From: a virus
DNA length: 29,278 nt
Reading direction: 5' to 3' (one strand)
Virus record (IMG/VR): IMGVR_UViG_3300009091_000209
Span: 1 to 29,278 of that record
The translations under genes were made by a program, and so were the position numbers. Shown here piece after piece: positions 1-7,728 of this stretch. Within the stretch, counting starts at the first letter, position 1. Every line of letters starts with the position of its first letter. A model generated the notes under the pieces. The model saw nothing but the letters and a program-made list of their open reading frames with translations, ran no database searches and was not told the DNA's origin.

Positions 1-1
1 A

Positions 2-265
2 TTAATATCACAAGCCTCAAGTGCTCTATCCACTACACAAATTGCTTCTGAAGTAATATCACAGGCTGTAAGTTCTTTATCTACTACACAAATTGCTTCT
101 GAAGTAATATCACAGGCAGCAAGCACTTTATCTACTACACAAATTGCTTCTGAAGTAATATCACAAGCAGCCAGTACTTTATCCACTACACAATTAGTAT
201 TTGAAATAATATCACATACACTTCCTCCACCACCTAAGCGTATTGTATTATATGTAAATACCTAA
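2..265 (+). CDS. 3' end of a repeat-containing (probably tail fibre) protein
   Basis: An open frame enters from the left edge and stops at TAA 263-265, giving the last 87 residues of a protein. Four copies of a 17-residue unit (ISQAVSSLSTTQIASEV and close variants) are followed by a degenerate stretch and a short tail with four prolines (HTLPPPPKRIVLYVNT). The unit is rich in Ser/Thr/Gln/Ala with regularly spaced Ile, Leu and Val, which suits a fibrous or coiled trimeric shaft, but I recognise no family. Its place directly upstream of three tail fibre genes makes a structural tail or fibre role the likeliest inference. The start codon and most of the protein lie outside the window. Confidence 0.6.
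   Translation, partial: LISQASSALSTTQIASEVISQAVSSLSTTQIASEVISQAASTLSTTQIASEVISQAASTLSTTQLVFEIISHTLPPPPKRIVLYVNT
5..211 (+). repeat. 51-bp tandem repeat, four copies plus a decayed end
   Basis: The same phase point (ATATCACA) recurs at 5, 56, 107 and 158, and a decayed copy begins at 209, giving an exact period of 51 bp (17 codons). The inner copies are nearly identical and differ mostly at a few positions after ATATCACA; the fourth copy diverges in its second half. The array is in frame within the partial gene at 2-265, so unit gain or loss would lengthen or shorten the protein without breaking it. Confidence 0.9.
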
Positions 266-276
266 TCTTTAATAAG

Positions 277-328
277 AGGAAAAGACCTTAACTTTTCCTA
301 AATATATATTATAACACATTTAGGAAAA
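277..328 (+). promoter_or_regulatory. Two competing hairpins; the second covers the ribosome binding site of fibre 1
   Basis: AGGAAAAG (277-284) can pair with CTTTTCCT (292-299) around a 7-base loop. Alternatively TTTTCCTAAA (293-302) pairs perfectly over 10 bp with TTTAGGAAAA (319-328), which contains the AGGA Shine-Dalgarno (322-325) of the ATG at 333. The two stems share 293-299 and exclude each other. The second stem would hide the ribosome binding site in read-through RNA. No U-tract follows the first stem, so it is not a classical terminator. Confidence 0.55.
298..305 (+). promoter_or_regulatory. Candidate T4-type late promoter for fibre 1
   Basis: CTAAATAT contains the TAAATAT core (299-305) also seen at 7696, 12121 and 18444, each 33-42 bp before a start codon. 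It resembles the T4 late promoter TATAAATA. Initiation a few bases downstream would remove the left arm of the hairpin that hides the ribosome binding site. Confidence 0.35.
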
Positions 329-332
329 CCAA

Positions 333-2420
333 ATGAAGATCGACTTTCAACAAGGAATTATAACATATCCAATTTCTAATGGACAACAAGTTTTTCTTGC
401 AAAAATTGGTGATTATGTCTCCCTACAAACAGCAAATGGTAGAACTGATATTACTTTTGCTCATGGAACAGAAAACTACTTATTAACTGAAGCCTCTGAT
501 GTTAATAACGCCTGGGGTCCTCTTTTACCAAATACAGATTATTGGTTATATTGGAATCTTGATCTATTAACAGCTGTTAGAACTTTTGGTTTTACCACAG
601 TAGCACCAGTTTATGGACCAACTCAACCAACAGCAGTTAATGGATTACATTGGTTTGATACTGTTAATCATAAAATGTTTTTATATCAAACTGGTGGATG
701 GCGTGAAGTTGTTCGGTTATTTGCTGCTAAAGTTAATAATGCTATCTTTACTGGATTAGGTGAAGGAATAACAGGACAACCTTTTGCTGGTTCACAGGTT
801 AGATTAGTAAATTTTGGTCTTACTGCCGGTCGTATTATAGTTGATGAAACTGGTACACCAATTCGTAGAACAAATAATTTATTCTTCACTTCAGAAGATG
901 AATTTTTTATAAATGGTTCTCCTGTTAATACAATTAGATTAGAGGCTAATATAGTAAATGCAACAGCAAAAGAAAATATTGCTCGATATCAAGTTGTAAA
1001 ATATACAAGTTTTGGACATATTCATTTAGCAACATATAATGATATTCAAACTACTATGCTTGCTATGTCAATGGAAGATATCCTACTTGAACATACAGGT
1101 ACTCTATGTGTTCAAGGTGTTATTACTAATCCAGAGTGGAATTGGCAAACTGTTGGTGCTTCTTTGTGGGTAAACGGATATGGTTTATTATCTGAAACAA
1201 ATCCATTTGTTGTTGACCCTATAACACATCCAGAAGGTAAAGTTCCTGTTGCTAGAGTTCTTACTCAAACATCTATTTTCTTTGATCAAGGGTTAGGGGG
1301 GAAAGGAGATAAAGGAGATAATGCAGTAGCTACTCCATTTGCTTCTGCAACAGTATTTGGTATTACAAAATTATCAGTAGATCCTGCTGTCACAACTAAT
1401 CCAATCGCAGTTGGAATTAATGATCCAATATTAACTCCATATACTCATCCAGCAACTCATCCAGCAACGATGATTACTACAGACACTTATGGAATATTAA
1501 CTGGATTAAACGCTCAAACTCAATTACACCAATTAGCTGATAGAACATTAGATAGTTTAGTTCCAACTCCAACTCTTAATGATTATTTAAAATGGAATGG
1601 AACTAATTGGGTTAATAGTGCGATTACTTTTCCGTTTATACCAACTACTTTAGATAGTTTAAGTGATGTAATTGTTCCAACTCCAACTCTTAATGATTAT
1701 TTAAAATGGAACGGAACTAATTGGGTTAATAGTGTGTTAACTATTCCACCATCTGGAGTAACTTCAGTTGATGTGGTTGGAGGAACAACTGGATTAACAA
1801 CTTCTGGTGGTCCTGTTATTTCTTCTGGTACTATAACATTTGCTGGTACGTTAAATATTGCAAATGGTGGAACAGGACAAACAACAGCTAATGCAGCTTT
1901 TAATGCATTAGCTCCTTCTCAAGCAACTAATATTGGAAAATATTTAACAACGAATGGAACAAACACAAGTTGGGGAACAATATCTGGTGGTGGAGTAACA
2001 ATATCTGATGATACTACAACAAACTCAACATTCTATCCAACATTTATAAATGCTATTACAGGATCAATGACTATAGCAACTGTATCATCTACCAAATTAA
2101 CATATAATCCATTTTCTGGTACTATGTTTGCAACAAATTTCCATTCAACATCTGATGAAAATTTAAAAACAGATATTAATACAATAAATGATGGATTATC
2201 GGTAGTACGACATCTTACAGGAGTTGGATTTAAATGGAAAGATACAAATATTAAATCTTTTGGTGTTATTGCTCAACAAGTAGAAAAAGTTATTCCAGAA
2301 ATAGTATTAACATCAACATTAGATGGTTCAAAAAGTGTAGAATATGATGCTATTACAGCATTTTTAATTGAAGCAATTAAAGAATTAGCTGACAGATTGG
2401 AAATATTGGAGAACAAATAA
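333..2420 (+). CDS. Tail fibre 1 with C-terminal S74 chaperone
   Basis: A 695-residue tail fibre. Residues 1 to about 330 form an N-terminal module shared with the two other long fibres here (a Phe-Gln/Arg-Gln-Gly start, an AWGPL/TWGPF block, a tDYWLYWN/DYWLYFD block, a HWFDT block, then an R-LFAAK block); it probably attaches the fibre to the tail. The shaft holds a Gly-rich segment, two copies of a TPTLNDYLKWNGTNWVNS unit and a GGTGQTTANAAFNALAP linker. The last 90 or so residues are a Peptidase_S74 / intramolecular chaperone domain: Ser607 and Lys612 (SDENLK) match the Ser/Lys pair with +5 spacing known for self-cleavage, and a GVIAQQVEKVIPE motif and a C-terminal helix follow. The domain is expected to drive trimerisation and then cut itself off. 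There are no RCC1 repeats. The start has AGGA at 322-325; the stop overlaps the next ATG. Confidence 0.88.
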   Translation: MKIDFQQGIITYPISNGQQVFLAKIGDYVSLQTANGRTDITFAHGTENYLLTEASDVNNAWGPLLPNTDYWLYWNLDLLTAVRTFGFTTVAPVYGPTQPTAVNGLHWFDTVNHKMFLYQTGGWREVVRLFAAKVNNAIFTGLGEGITGQPFAGSQVRLVNFGLTAGRIIVDETGTPIRRTNNLFFTSEDEFFINGSPVNTIRLEANIVNATAKENIARYQVVKYTSFGHIHLATYNDIQTTMLAMSMEDILLEHTGTLCVQGVITNPEWNWQTVGASLWVNGYGLLSETNPFVVDPITHPEGKVPVARVLTQTSIFFDQGLGGKGDKGDNAVATPFASATVFGITKLSVDPAVTTNPIAVGINDPILTPYTHPATHPATMITTDTYGILTGLNAQTQLHQLADRTLDSLVPTPTLNDYLKWNGTNWVNSAITFPFIPTTLDSLSDVIVPTPTLNDYLKWNGTNWVNSVLTIPPSGVTSVDVVGGTTGLTTSGGPVISSGTITFAGTLNIANGGTGQTTANAAFNALAPSQATNIGKYLTTNGTNTSWGTISGGGVTISDDTTTNSTFYPTFINAITGSMTIATVSSTKLTYNPFSGTMFATNFHSTSDENLKTDINTINDGLSVVRHLTGVGFKWKDTNIKSFGVIAQQVEKVIPEIVLTSTLDGSKSVEYDAITAFLIEAIKELADRLEILENK
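1560..1734 (+). repeat. Direct repeat of 61 bp inside fibre 1
   Basis: Positions 1560-1620 and 1674-1734 differ at a single base (T/C in the Trp-Asn-Gly region). They encode the doubled VPTPTLNDYLKWNGTNWVNS unit of the shaft. A related, more diverged triplet lies in fibre 3 (about 13835-14110). The near identity suggests recent duplication. Confidence 0.85.
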
Positions 2421-4606
2421 TGGCTTTTATATCAGATCCAGATGGTGGAGATTTAATGGATGTTTATATTACTGAGTGGTGGTTAGTTGACCAATATGTT
2501 GGTAGTAAATTGTTCATGTTTGGTAGTAATCAATATGGAATGTTAGGAGATGGAACTCTTATTAATAAATCGTCTCCAATTCAAATTGGTTCACTAACTA
2601 ATTGGACACAAGTATCAGCCGGACAATATTTCACAGCAGCTATAAAGACAGATGGAACGTTATGGACTTGGGGAAATAATGTATATGGTCAACTAGGTGA
2701 TGGAACTGTAAATCAAAGATCTAGTCCAGCACAAGTTGGTTCATTAACAGATTGGGCACAAGTTGTTTGTGGATATAATACATTAGCAGTTAAAACTGAT
2801 GGAACATTGTGGAGTTGGGGACATAACGGATATGGTCAACTTGGATTAGGTGATCTTATTCACAGATCTAGTCCTTGTCAAGTTGGATCATTAACTGATT
2901 GGAAACAAGTTACAATTGGAGGATCCTGTATGTTAGCTACTAAGATGGATGGAACCTTGTGGACAAGTGGATATCCATATGTAGCACAAATAGGAGATGG
3001 TGTAATTTTATCAACTTCAAGTTATATTCAATTAGGAACATTAACAAATTGGTCAAGTATTTCAAATAGTATAAGTAATTGGTCAGCTGCTATTAAAACT
3101 GATGGAACACTTTGGACTTGGGGGAAAAATAGTGATGGTCAATTAGGCAATAATAGTAGAATAGATATCTTTTCACCAATTCAAATAGGGTCATTAACGG
3201 ATTGGGCATATATTAGTTGTGGAGAAGCTACCAGTGCAATTGCTCTTAAAACTGATAAAACACTTTGGACTTGGGGTCAAAATAATCTTGGGCAATTGGG
3301 TGATGGAACAACAACCTATAAATCTTCTCCAATTCAAATTGGTTCTTTAACTGATTGGAAACAATTATCAGGTGGGGGAGGATTTAATACTGCTATTAAG
3401 ATCGATGGAACAATATGGTCTTGGGGAAATAATTCTAATGGCCAATTAGGTGATGGAACTTTAGTTAATAAATCTTCTCCTATTCAAGTTGGATTATTGG
3501 GAGATTGGAAAAACATATTCTGTGGACAACTTCATGTAACAGCTGTTAAAACTGATGGAACATTATGGACTTGGGGGTATAATGCTCAAGGACAATTAGG
3601 AGATGGAACACGAACTCGAAAATCATCTCCAGTTCAAATTGGATTATTAACTGATTGGAAACAAACATTTTGTGGTATGTCATACACAATTGCTATCAAA
3701 AATGATGGAACTCTATGGGGTTGGGGAGACAATGGAGCTGGTCAACTAGGAGATGGAACAAGATCTCAAAAATCTTCTTCTATTCAAATCGGCTCATTGA
3801 CTGATTGGAAAGATATATCCTGTGGGCAAATTCACGTAACTGCTCTTAAAATTGATGGAACTCTTTGGGCTTGGGGATGGAATGCTACTGGACAACTTGG
3901 TGATGGAACAACAACTCCAAAATCTTCACCTATTCAAATTGGCTCTTTAACTGATTGGAAACAACCATCTAGTAGTTATAAATATACAACTGCTATCAAA
4001 AATGATGGTTCACTTTGGATATGTGGATATACCGACACAGTAGCAGGGGTATATGGTCCTCCTATTAATTGTTCTAGTCCTGTTCAAATTGGATTATTAA
4101 CAGATTGGAAACAAGTTTCTGCTGGATATGCTCATTCTGCTGCTATTAAAACTGATGGAACAATATGGGCATGGGGAGATAATTTTGCTCCAATTCTTGG
4201 AAATGGAACATACAATTATTCTTTTTCACCTATCCAAGTAGGATCATTAACTAATTGGCATCTAGTGTCTTGTGGATATTATAAAACAATGTCTATCAAA
4301 ACAGATGGAACCTTGTGGGGGTGGGGAGATAATTATCAAGGGTCTTTAGGTGATGGAACTACAAATGAAAGATCTTCACCTGTACAAATTGGATTGTTAA
4401 ATGATTGGAAATATATTAATTGTGGAAATAATCATACTATGGCTGTTAAATTAGATGGGACTATGTGGGGTTGGGGAATGAATTGGTACGGAGAAATTGG
4501 AAATGGAACAATTAGTTTATTCTCGTCTCCAGTTCAAATAAGCACATTGAATAATTGGAAACAAGTAGATGCTGGACAATATCATACAGCATCTGTCTCG
4601 TTTTAG
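2420..4606 (+). CDS. RCC1-repeat protein, two predicted seven-bladed propellers
   Basis: A 728-residue protein built almost wholly of RCC1-type repeats of about 50 residues with the pattern DGTLWTWGNN-x-x-GQLGDGT, SSPIQIGSLTDW, then a Gly-rich turn and a hydrophobic strand ending IKT. I count 14 units by hand, exactly two times seven, fitting two closed beta-propellers in tandem. Blades 4, 11 and 12 are the most divergent. About 35 residues come first, including DVYITEWWLVDQYVG, a possible docking tag. There is no signal peptide or membrane segment. The TAATG overlap with fibre 1 indicates coupled translation and a joint role; the likely job is a receptor- or glycan-binding tip, by inference. 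RCC1 is best known from a eukaryotic nucleotide exchange factor, but the fold is a general binding scaffold and no enzyme activity is implied. Confidence 0.85.
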   Translation: MAFISDPDGGDLMDVYITEWWLVDQYVGSKLFMFGSNQYGMLGDGTLINKSSPIQIGSLTNWTQVSAGQYFTAAIKTDGTLWTWGNNVYGQLGDGTVNQRSSPAQVGSLTDWAQVVCGYNTLAVKTDGTLWSWGHNGYGQLGLGDLIHRSSPCQVGSLTDWKQVTIGGSCMLATKMDGTLWTSGYPYVAQIGDGVILSTSSYIQLGTLTNWSSISNSISNWSAAIKTDGTLWTWGKNSDGQLGNNSRIDIFSPIQIGSLTDWAYISCGEATSAIALKTDKTLWTWGQNNLGQLGDGTTTYKSSPIQIGSLTDWKQLSGGGGFNTAIKIDGTIWSWGNNSNGQLGDGTLVNKSSPIQVGLLGDWKNIFCGQLHVTAVKTDGTLWTWGYNAQGQLGDGTRTRKSSPVQIGLLTDWKQTFCGMSYTIAIKNDGTLWGWGDNGAGQLGDGTRSQKSSSIQIGSLTDWKDISCGQIHVTALKIDGTLWAWGWNATGQLGDGTTTPKSSPIQIGSLTDWKQPSSSYKYTTAIKNDGSLWICGYTDTVAGVYGPPINCSSPVQIGLLTDWKQVSAGYAHSAAIKTDGTIWAWGDNFAPILGNGTYNYSFSPIQVGSLTNWHLVSCGYYKTMSIKTDGTLWGWGDNYQGSLGDGTTNERSSPVQIGLLNDWKYINCGNNHTMAVKLDGTMWGWGMNWYGEIGNGTISLFSSPVQISTLNNWKQVDAGQYHTASVSF

Positions 4607-4630
4607 TAACAAATTAAAGGAAATTAACAT

Positions 4631-5317
4631 ATGTATGTACTAATAGAAAACGAACAAATTATTCACATTGGACCAATTCATTGGAATCAAAAAATGTTCC
4701 AAAATTATATTAAAGATGATTTAGAACTGGATATATCTCTTTCAATTCAAAATACTTCTTTAGATCCAATTGTTATTAATAATACTTTAAAAATTCTTCC
4801 TGCTATACTTGAATATCCAGCAACTCACAATCCAAAAATTGAACAATTTGCTGGACCTTTTTGGAATGTTGTTGATAATTTCGCTACGGGAACATTTACA
4901 AATGTTCCAAAAGATGTTAATGTGGTTAAAGGAGAACTAAAAAATGTTGTTGCTACTAATAGATGGATAGAAGAAACAAAAGGAATAACTATTAATATTC
5001 AAGGTCAAGATGTATCAGTATCAACAAATCGTGGTGAACGAGATATATTTTTACAAGCCTTACAATTAATGACCTCTGCTGATACTAAAAATTGGAAATT
5101 TGGTGATATTTGGTTAACTTTAACTTACACAGATTTACAAACTATCGTTAATGCTATTGTTGCTCATATTCAATCTGTGTTTGATTGGGATAAAGCTAAA
5201 TGTATTGAAATTGATAACGCTAATACATTACCAGATTTAGATACCATTCAGTTAACTATTATTGATCAACTACTAGAACCAGGAAATAGAAGAATAGGAA
5301 GAAGAAATGCCATCTAA
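4631..5317 (+). CDS. DUF4376-type tail fibre-associated protein
   Basis: A 228-residue protein. Residues about 98-195 match the DUF4376 pattern as I know it from phage tail fibre loci: a basic/aromatic lead-in (NRWIEETKGITINIQG), a central Ser/Thr-Asn-Arg block followed by a helix (FLQALQLM), then W-K-hydrophobic-strand (NWKFGDIWLTL) and a helix VNAIVAHIQSVFDWDK. The N-terminal 90 residues are not recognised. In other phages this domain lies in small proteins next to fibres and is often thought of as a fibre assembly or capping factor; that role is an inference. AAAGGA at 4616-4621 precedes the ATG. Its 3' end overlaps the next gene by 11 bp, so expression is probably coupled to the RCC1 protein after it. 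Confidence 0.7.
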   Translation: MYVLIENEQIIHIGPIHWNQKMFQNYIKDDLELDISLSIQNTSLDPIVINNTLKILPAILEYPATHNPKIEQFAGPFWNVVDNFATGTFTNVPKDVNVVKGELKNVVATNRWIEETKGITINIQGQDVSVSTNRGERDIFLQALQLMTSADTKNWKFGDIWLTLTYTDLQTIVNAIVAHIQSVFDWDKAKCIEIDNANTLPDLDTIQLTIIDQLLEPGNRRIGRRNAI

Positions 5318-6464
5318 TTTTATATTTGATGAACTTGATAACCATTTAACATATGATTTTGATGATGTTTTTATTAAAAAAACATTTTTCACAGAGTATG
5401 GTCAATTATGGGGATATGGTGCTAATTTTATTGGACAATTAGGTAATGGAACAACAAATGATGAAATTTCTCCTATCCAACTTGGTTCATCAACAATACT
5501 TTGGAAAGATATTGGGTTAAGGTTTCGTTCTTCTGCTGGTATTAAATCTGATGGAACTTTGTGGACTTGGGGAGAAAACAACCAGGGACAATTAGGTGAT
5601 GGAACAACTACCAATAAATCTTCTCCTGTTCAAATTGGTTCGGCTACTAATTGGAAACAAGTTGCTTGTGGATATTACTTTATGGCAACTATTAAAAAAG
5701 ATAATACTCTTTGGACTTGGGGGAACAACAGATATGGTGGATTAGGTGATGGTACAATTGTTAAAAAATCTTCTCCTATTCAAGTAGGGAGTTTAACTGA
5801 TTGGAAACAAGTTTCGTGTGGATATTACCATATATCAGCTGTTAAAACTAATGGAACTTTGTGGACTTGTGGATATAATTCTGCTGGACAACTTGGAGAT
5901 GGAACATTAGTACATAACTCTTCTCCTATTCAAGTTGGTTCTTTAACAGATTGGAAATCAGTTGCTTGTGGATACTCATGGACATTAGCACTTAAAACTG
6001 ATGGAACTTTGTGGGGTTGGGGAACTAATTGGTGGGGACAACTTGGTAATGGTATATCTAATAATTATTATGTAAGTCCAATTCAAATTGGTTCTTTAAC
6101 AGATTGGAAACAAATATCTACTGGATATTATCATTCAGCAGCAACTAAAACAGATGGTACTTTATGGATTTGGGGGTTGGGTACTTACGCAAGACTTGGG
6201 TTAGGTGATCTCACTAGTAAATCCAGTCCAACTCAAGTTGGTGCTTTAAATAACTGGAAACAAGTTAGTTGTATATACAATAATACAGCAGCTATTAAAA
6301 CAGATGGAACACTATGGATTTGTGGAGATAATACTTGGGGATTACTTGATGATGGATCTGCAGGTAGTTATGGAGTTTCAAGTTTTATTCAAGTTGGTTC
6401 ATTAACTAATTGGAAACGAGTAGAAAGTTCGTATGTCGATATATTAGCTCTTAAATATTATTAA
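5307..6464 (+). CDS. RCC1-repeat protein, one seven-bladed propeller
   Basis: A 385-residue protein with exactly seven RCC1-type units. The first is atypical (YGQLWGYGANFIGQLGNGT); units 2-7 start with DGTLW, DNTLW or NGTLW. The N-terminal 30 residues begin MPSNF and contain DFDDVFIKKTFF; the RCC1 protein at 17217 starts the same way (MPSNF ... DLFIIKPIF), so the pair share a short tag that may dock the propeller onto a fibre tip. The AGGA at 5296-5299 lies inside the upstream gene, and the ATG overlaps it by 11 bp. The last blade has lost the usual GQLGDGT (it reads GLLDDGS). A receptor-binding role is inferred from the fibre context. Confidence 0.85.
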   Translation: MPSNFIFDELDNHLTYDFDDVFIKKTFFTEYGQLWGYGANFIGQLGNGTTNDEISPIQLGSSTILWKDIGLRFRSSAGIKSDGTLWTWGENNQGQLGDGTTTNKSSPVQIGSATNWKQVACGYYFMATIKKDNTLWTWGNNRYGGLGDGTIVKKSSPIQVGSLTDWKQVSCGYYHISAVKTNGTLWTCGYNSAGQLGDGTLVHNSSPIQVGSLTDWKSVACGYSWTLALKTDGTLWGWGTNWWGQLGNGISNNYYVSPIQIGSLTDWKQISTGYYHSAATKTDGTLWIWGLGTYARLGLGDLTSKSSPTQVGALNNWKQVSCIYNNTAAIKTDGTLWICGDNTWGLLDDGSAGSYGVSSFIQVGSLTNWKRVESSYVDILALKYY

Positions 6465-6474
6465 AGGAAAATAA

Positions 6475-7656
6475 ATGGCAACCCCTAGATATACAACACA
6501 TTTTATTACATCTGATAATTCAGATTGTGGAACTCAATTTTTAGATAAAGATTATATGATTTCTGTTTATCCAGAACTTATTCCATCTTGGAAACTACCA
6601 AGATTATGGGCATGGGGGTCAAACAACGCAGGACAACTAGGAGATGGAACAATAACTCCTAAATCATCTCCAATTCAAATAGGTTTATTATCAGATTGGA
6701 AACAAATTAGTAGTGGGCTTGGAAGTAATTCAGCAGCTGTTAAAAATGACGGAACATTATGGACTTGGGGGGATAACCCCCAAGGACCGTTGGGAGATGG
6801 AACAATAATTAAGAAATCTTCTCCTATTCAAATTGGTTCTTTAACAGATTGGGCTAATGTGTGTATAACAGCTAGTACAACAGCAGTTAAAAAAGATGGA
6901 ACTCTTTGGTCTTGGGGAAGTAATTCTTGGGGTCAACTAGGTGATGGAACAACTACTCCAAAATCTTCTCCTATTCAAGTAGGTTTATTAACTAATTGGA
7001 AACAAGCTAATGGTGGACAAAATTTTACCATGGCTATTAAAACAGATGGTACAGTATGGAGTTGTGGATATAATGGTAGTGGTCAATTAGGTGATGGAAC
7101 AAGAACTAATAGATCAAGTCCAGTTCAAATAGGATTATTAACAGATTGGAAATCTGTTAATGCTAGTTATTTTACCACATATGCTATTAAAATTGATGGA
7201 ACATTGTGGAGTTGGGGAGGTAACAGCTTCGGACAAATTGGTGATGGAACAAGAACTAATAACTCAAGTCCAGTTCAAATTGGTTCATTAACAAGTTGGA
7301 AACAAATTAGTGGTGGATATAGTCACGTAGCAGCGGTCAAAACTAATGGAACCTTATGGGCTTGGGGGGATAATACCTATGGGCAACTTGGTAATGGAGC
7401 TACTTCTAATATAAGTAGCCCAGTTCAAATAGGATCATTAACAAATTGGAAACAAGTCAGTAGTGGAAGTTATTTCAGTATGGCAATTAAGACTGATGGA
7501 ACTTTATGGGGTTGGGGGTATAATGGTAATGGTCAACTTGGTATTGGTGGAATATCTTCAAAATCAAGTCCAGTTCAAATCGGATCGTTAAATAATTGGA
7601 AATTAGTTGCTTGTGGAAACTTCACAATAGCAATTAGTGAAGGTAGTGGTTTTTAA
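6475..7656 (+). CDS. RCC1-repeat protein, one seven-bladed propeller
   Basis: A 393-residue protein with about 45 unique N-terminal residues (MATPRYTTHF ... KDYMISVYPELIPSWKLPRLW) followed by exactly seven RCC1-type units and a short GSGF tail. It is close in sequence to the propellers on either side, with many identical runs such as SSPVQIGSLTNWKQ, so it is a duplicate of the same ancestor. The start follows the previous stop by 10 bp with AGGA at 6465-6468. It is the last gene of the first fibre operon; a late promoter motif follows before fibre 2. An adhesin role is inferred, and no enzymatic residues are evident. Confidence 0.85.
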   Translation: MATPRYTTHFITSDNSDCGTQFLDKDYMISVYPELIPSWKLPRLWAWGSNNAGQLGDGTITPKSSPIQIGLLSDWKQISSGLGSNSAAVKNDGTLWTWGDNPQGPLGDGTIIKKSSPIQIGSLTDWANVCITASTTAVKKDGTLWSWGSNSWGQLGDGTTTPKSSPIQVGLLTNWKQANGGQNFTMAIKTDGTVWSCGYNGSGQLGDGTRTNRSSPVQIGLLTDWKSVNASYFTTYAIKIDGTLWSWGGNSFGQIGDGTRTNNSSPVQIGSLTSWKQISGGYSHVAAVKTNGTLWAWGDNTYGQLGNGATSNISSPVQIGSLTNWKQVSSGSYFSMAIKTDGTLWGWGYNGNGQLGIGGISSKSSPVQIGSLNNWKLVACGNFTIAISEGSGF

Positions 7657-7693
7657 AATATTAAATATTATATCAGGTTAGAAGACAACAATA

Positions 7694-7702
7694 GATAAAT
7701 AT
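7694..7702 (+). promoter_or_regulatory. Candidate T4-type late promoter for fibre 2
   Basis: GATAAATAT differs from T4 TATAAATA by its first base. It lies 27 bp upstream of the GGAG-led ATG at 7729, in the 72-bp gap after the first RCC1 cluster. The same element stands before fibre 3 at 12119. Confidence 0.5.
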
Positions 7703-7728
7703 ATTCATTGTATTATGGAGAACTTTCA

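Noticed and set aside
2-211. 51-bp repeats as a CRISPR array
   Set aside because: The units are directly adjacent with no unique spacers and lie in frame in a protein-coding sequence.
7708-7728. TTG start for fibre 2, 21 bp upstream of the ATG
   Set aside because: The ATG at 7729 has GGAG at good spacing and gives MRINFRQG, matching the start of fibre 3.
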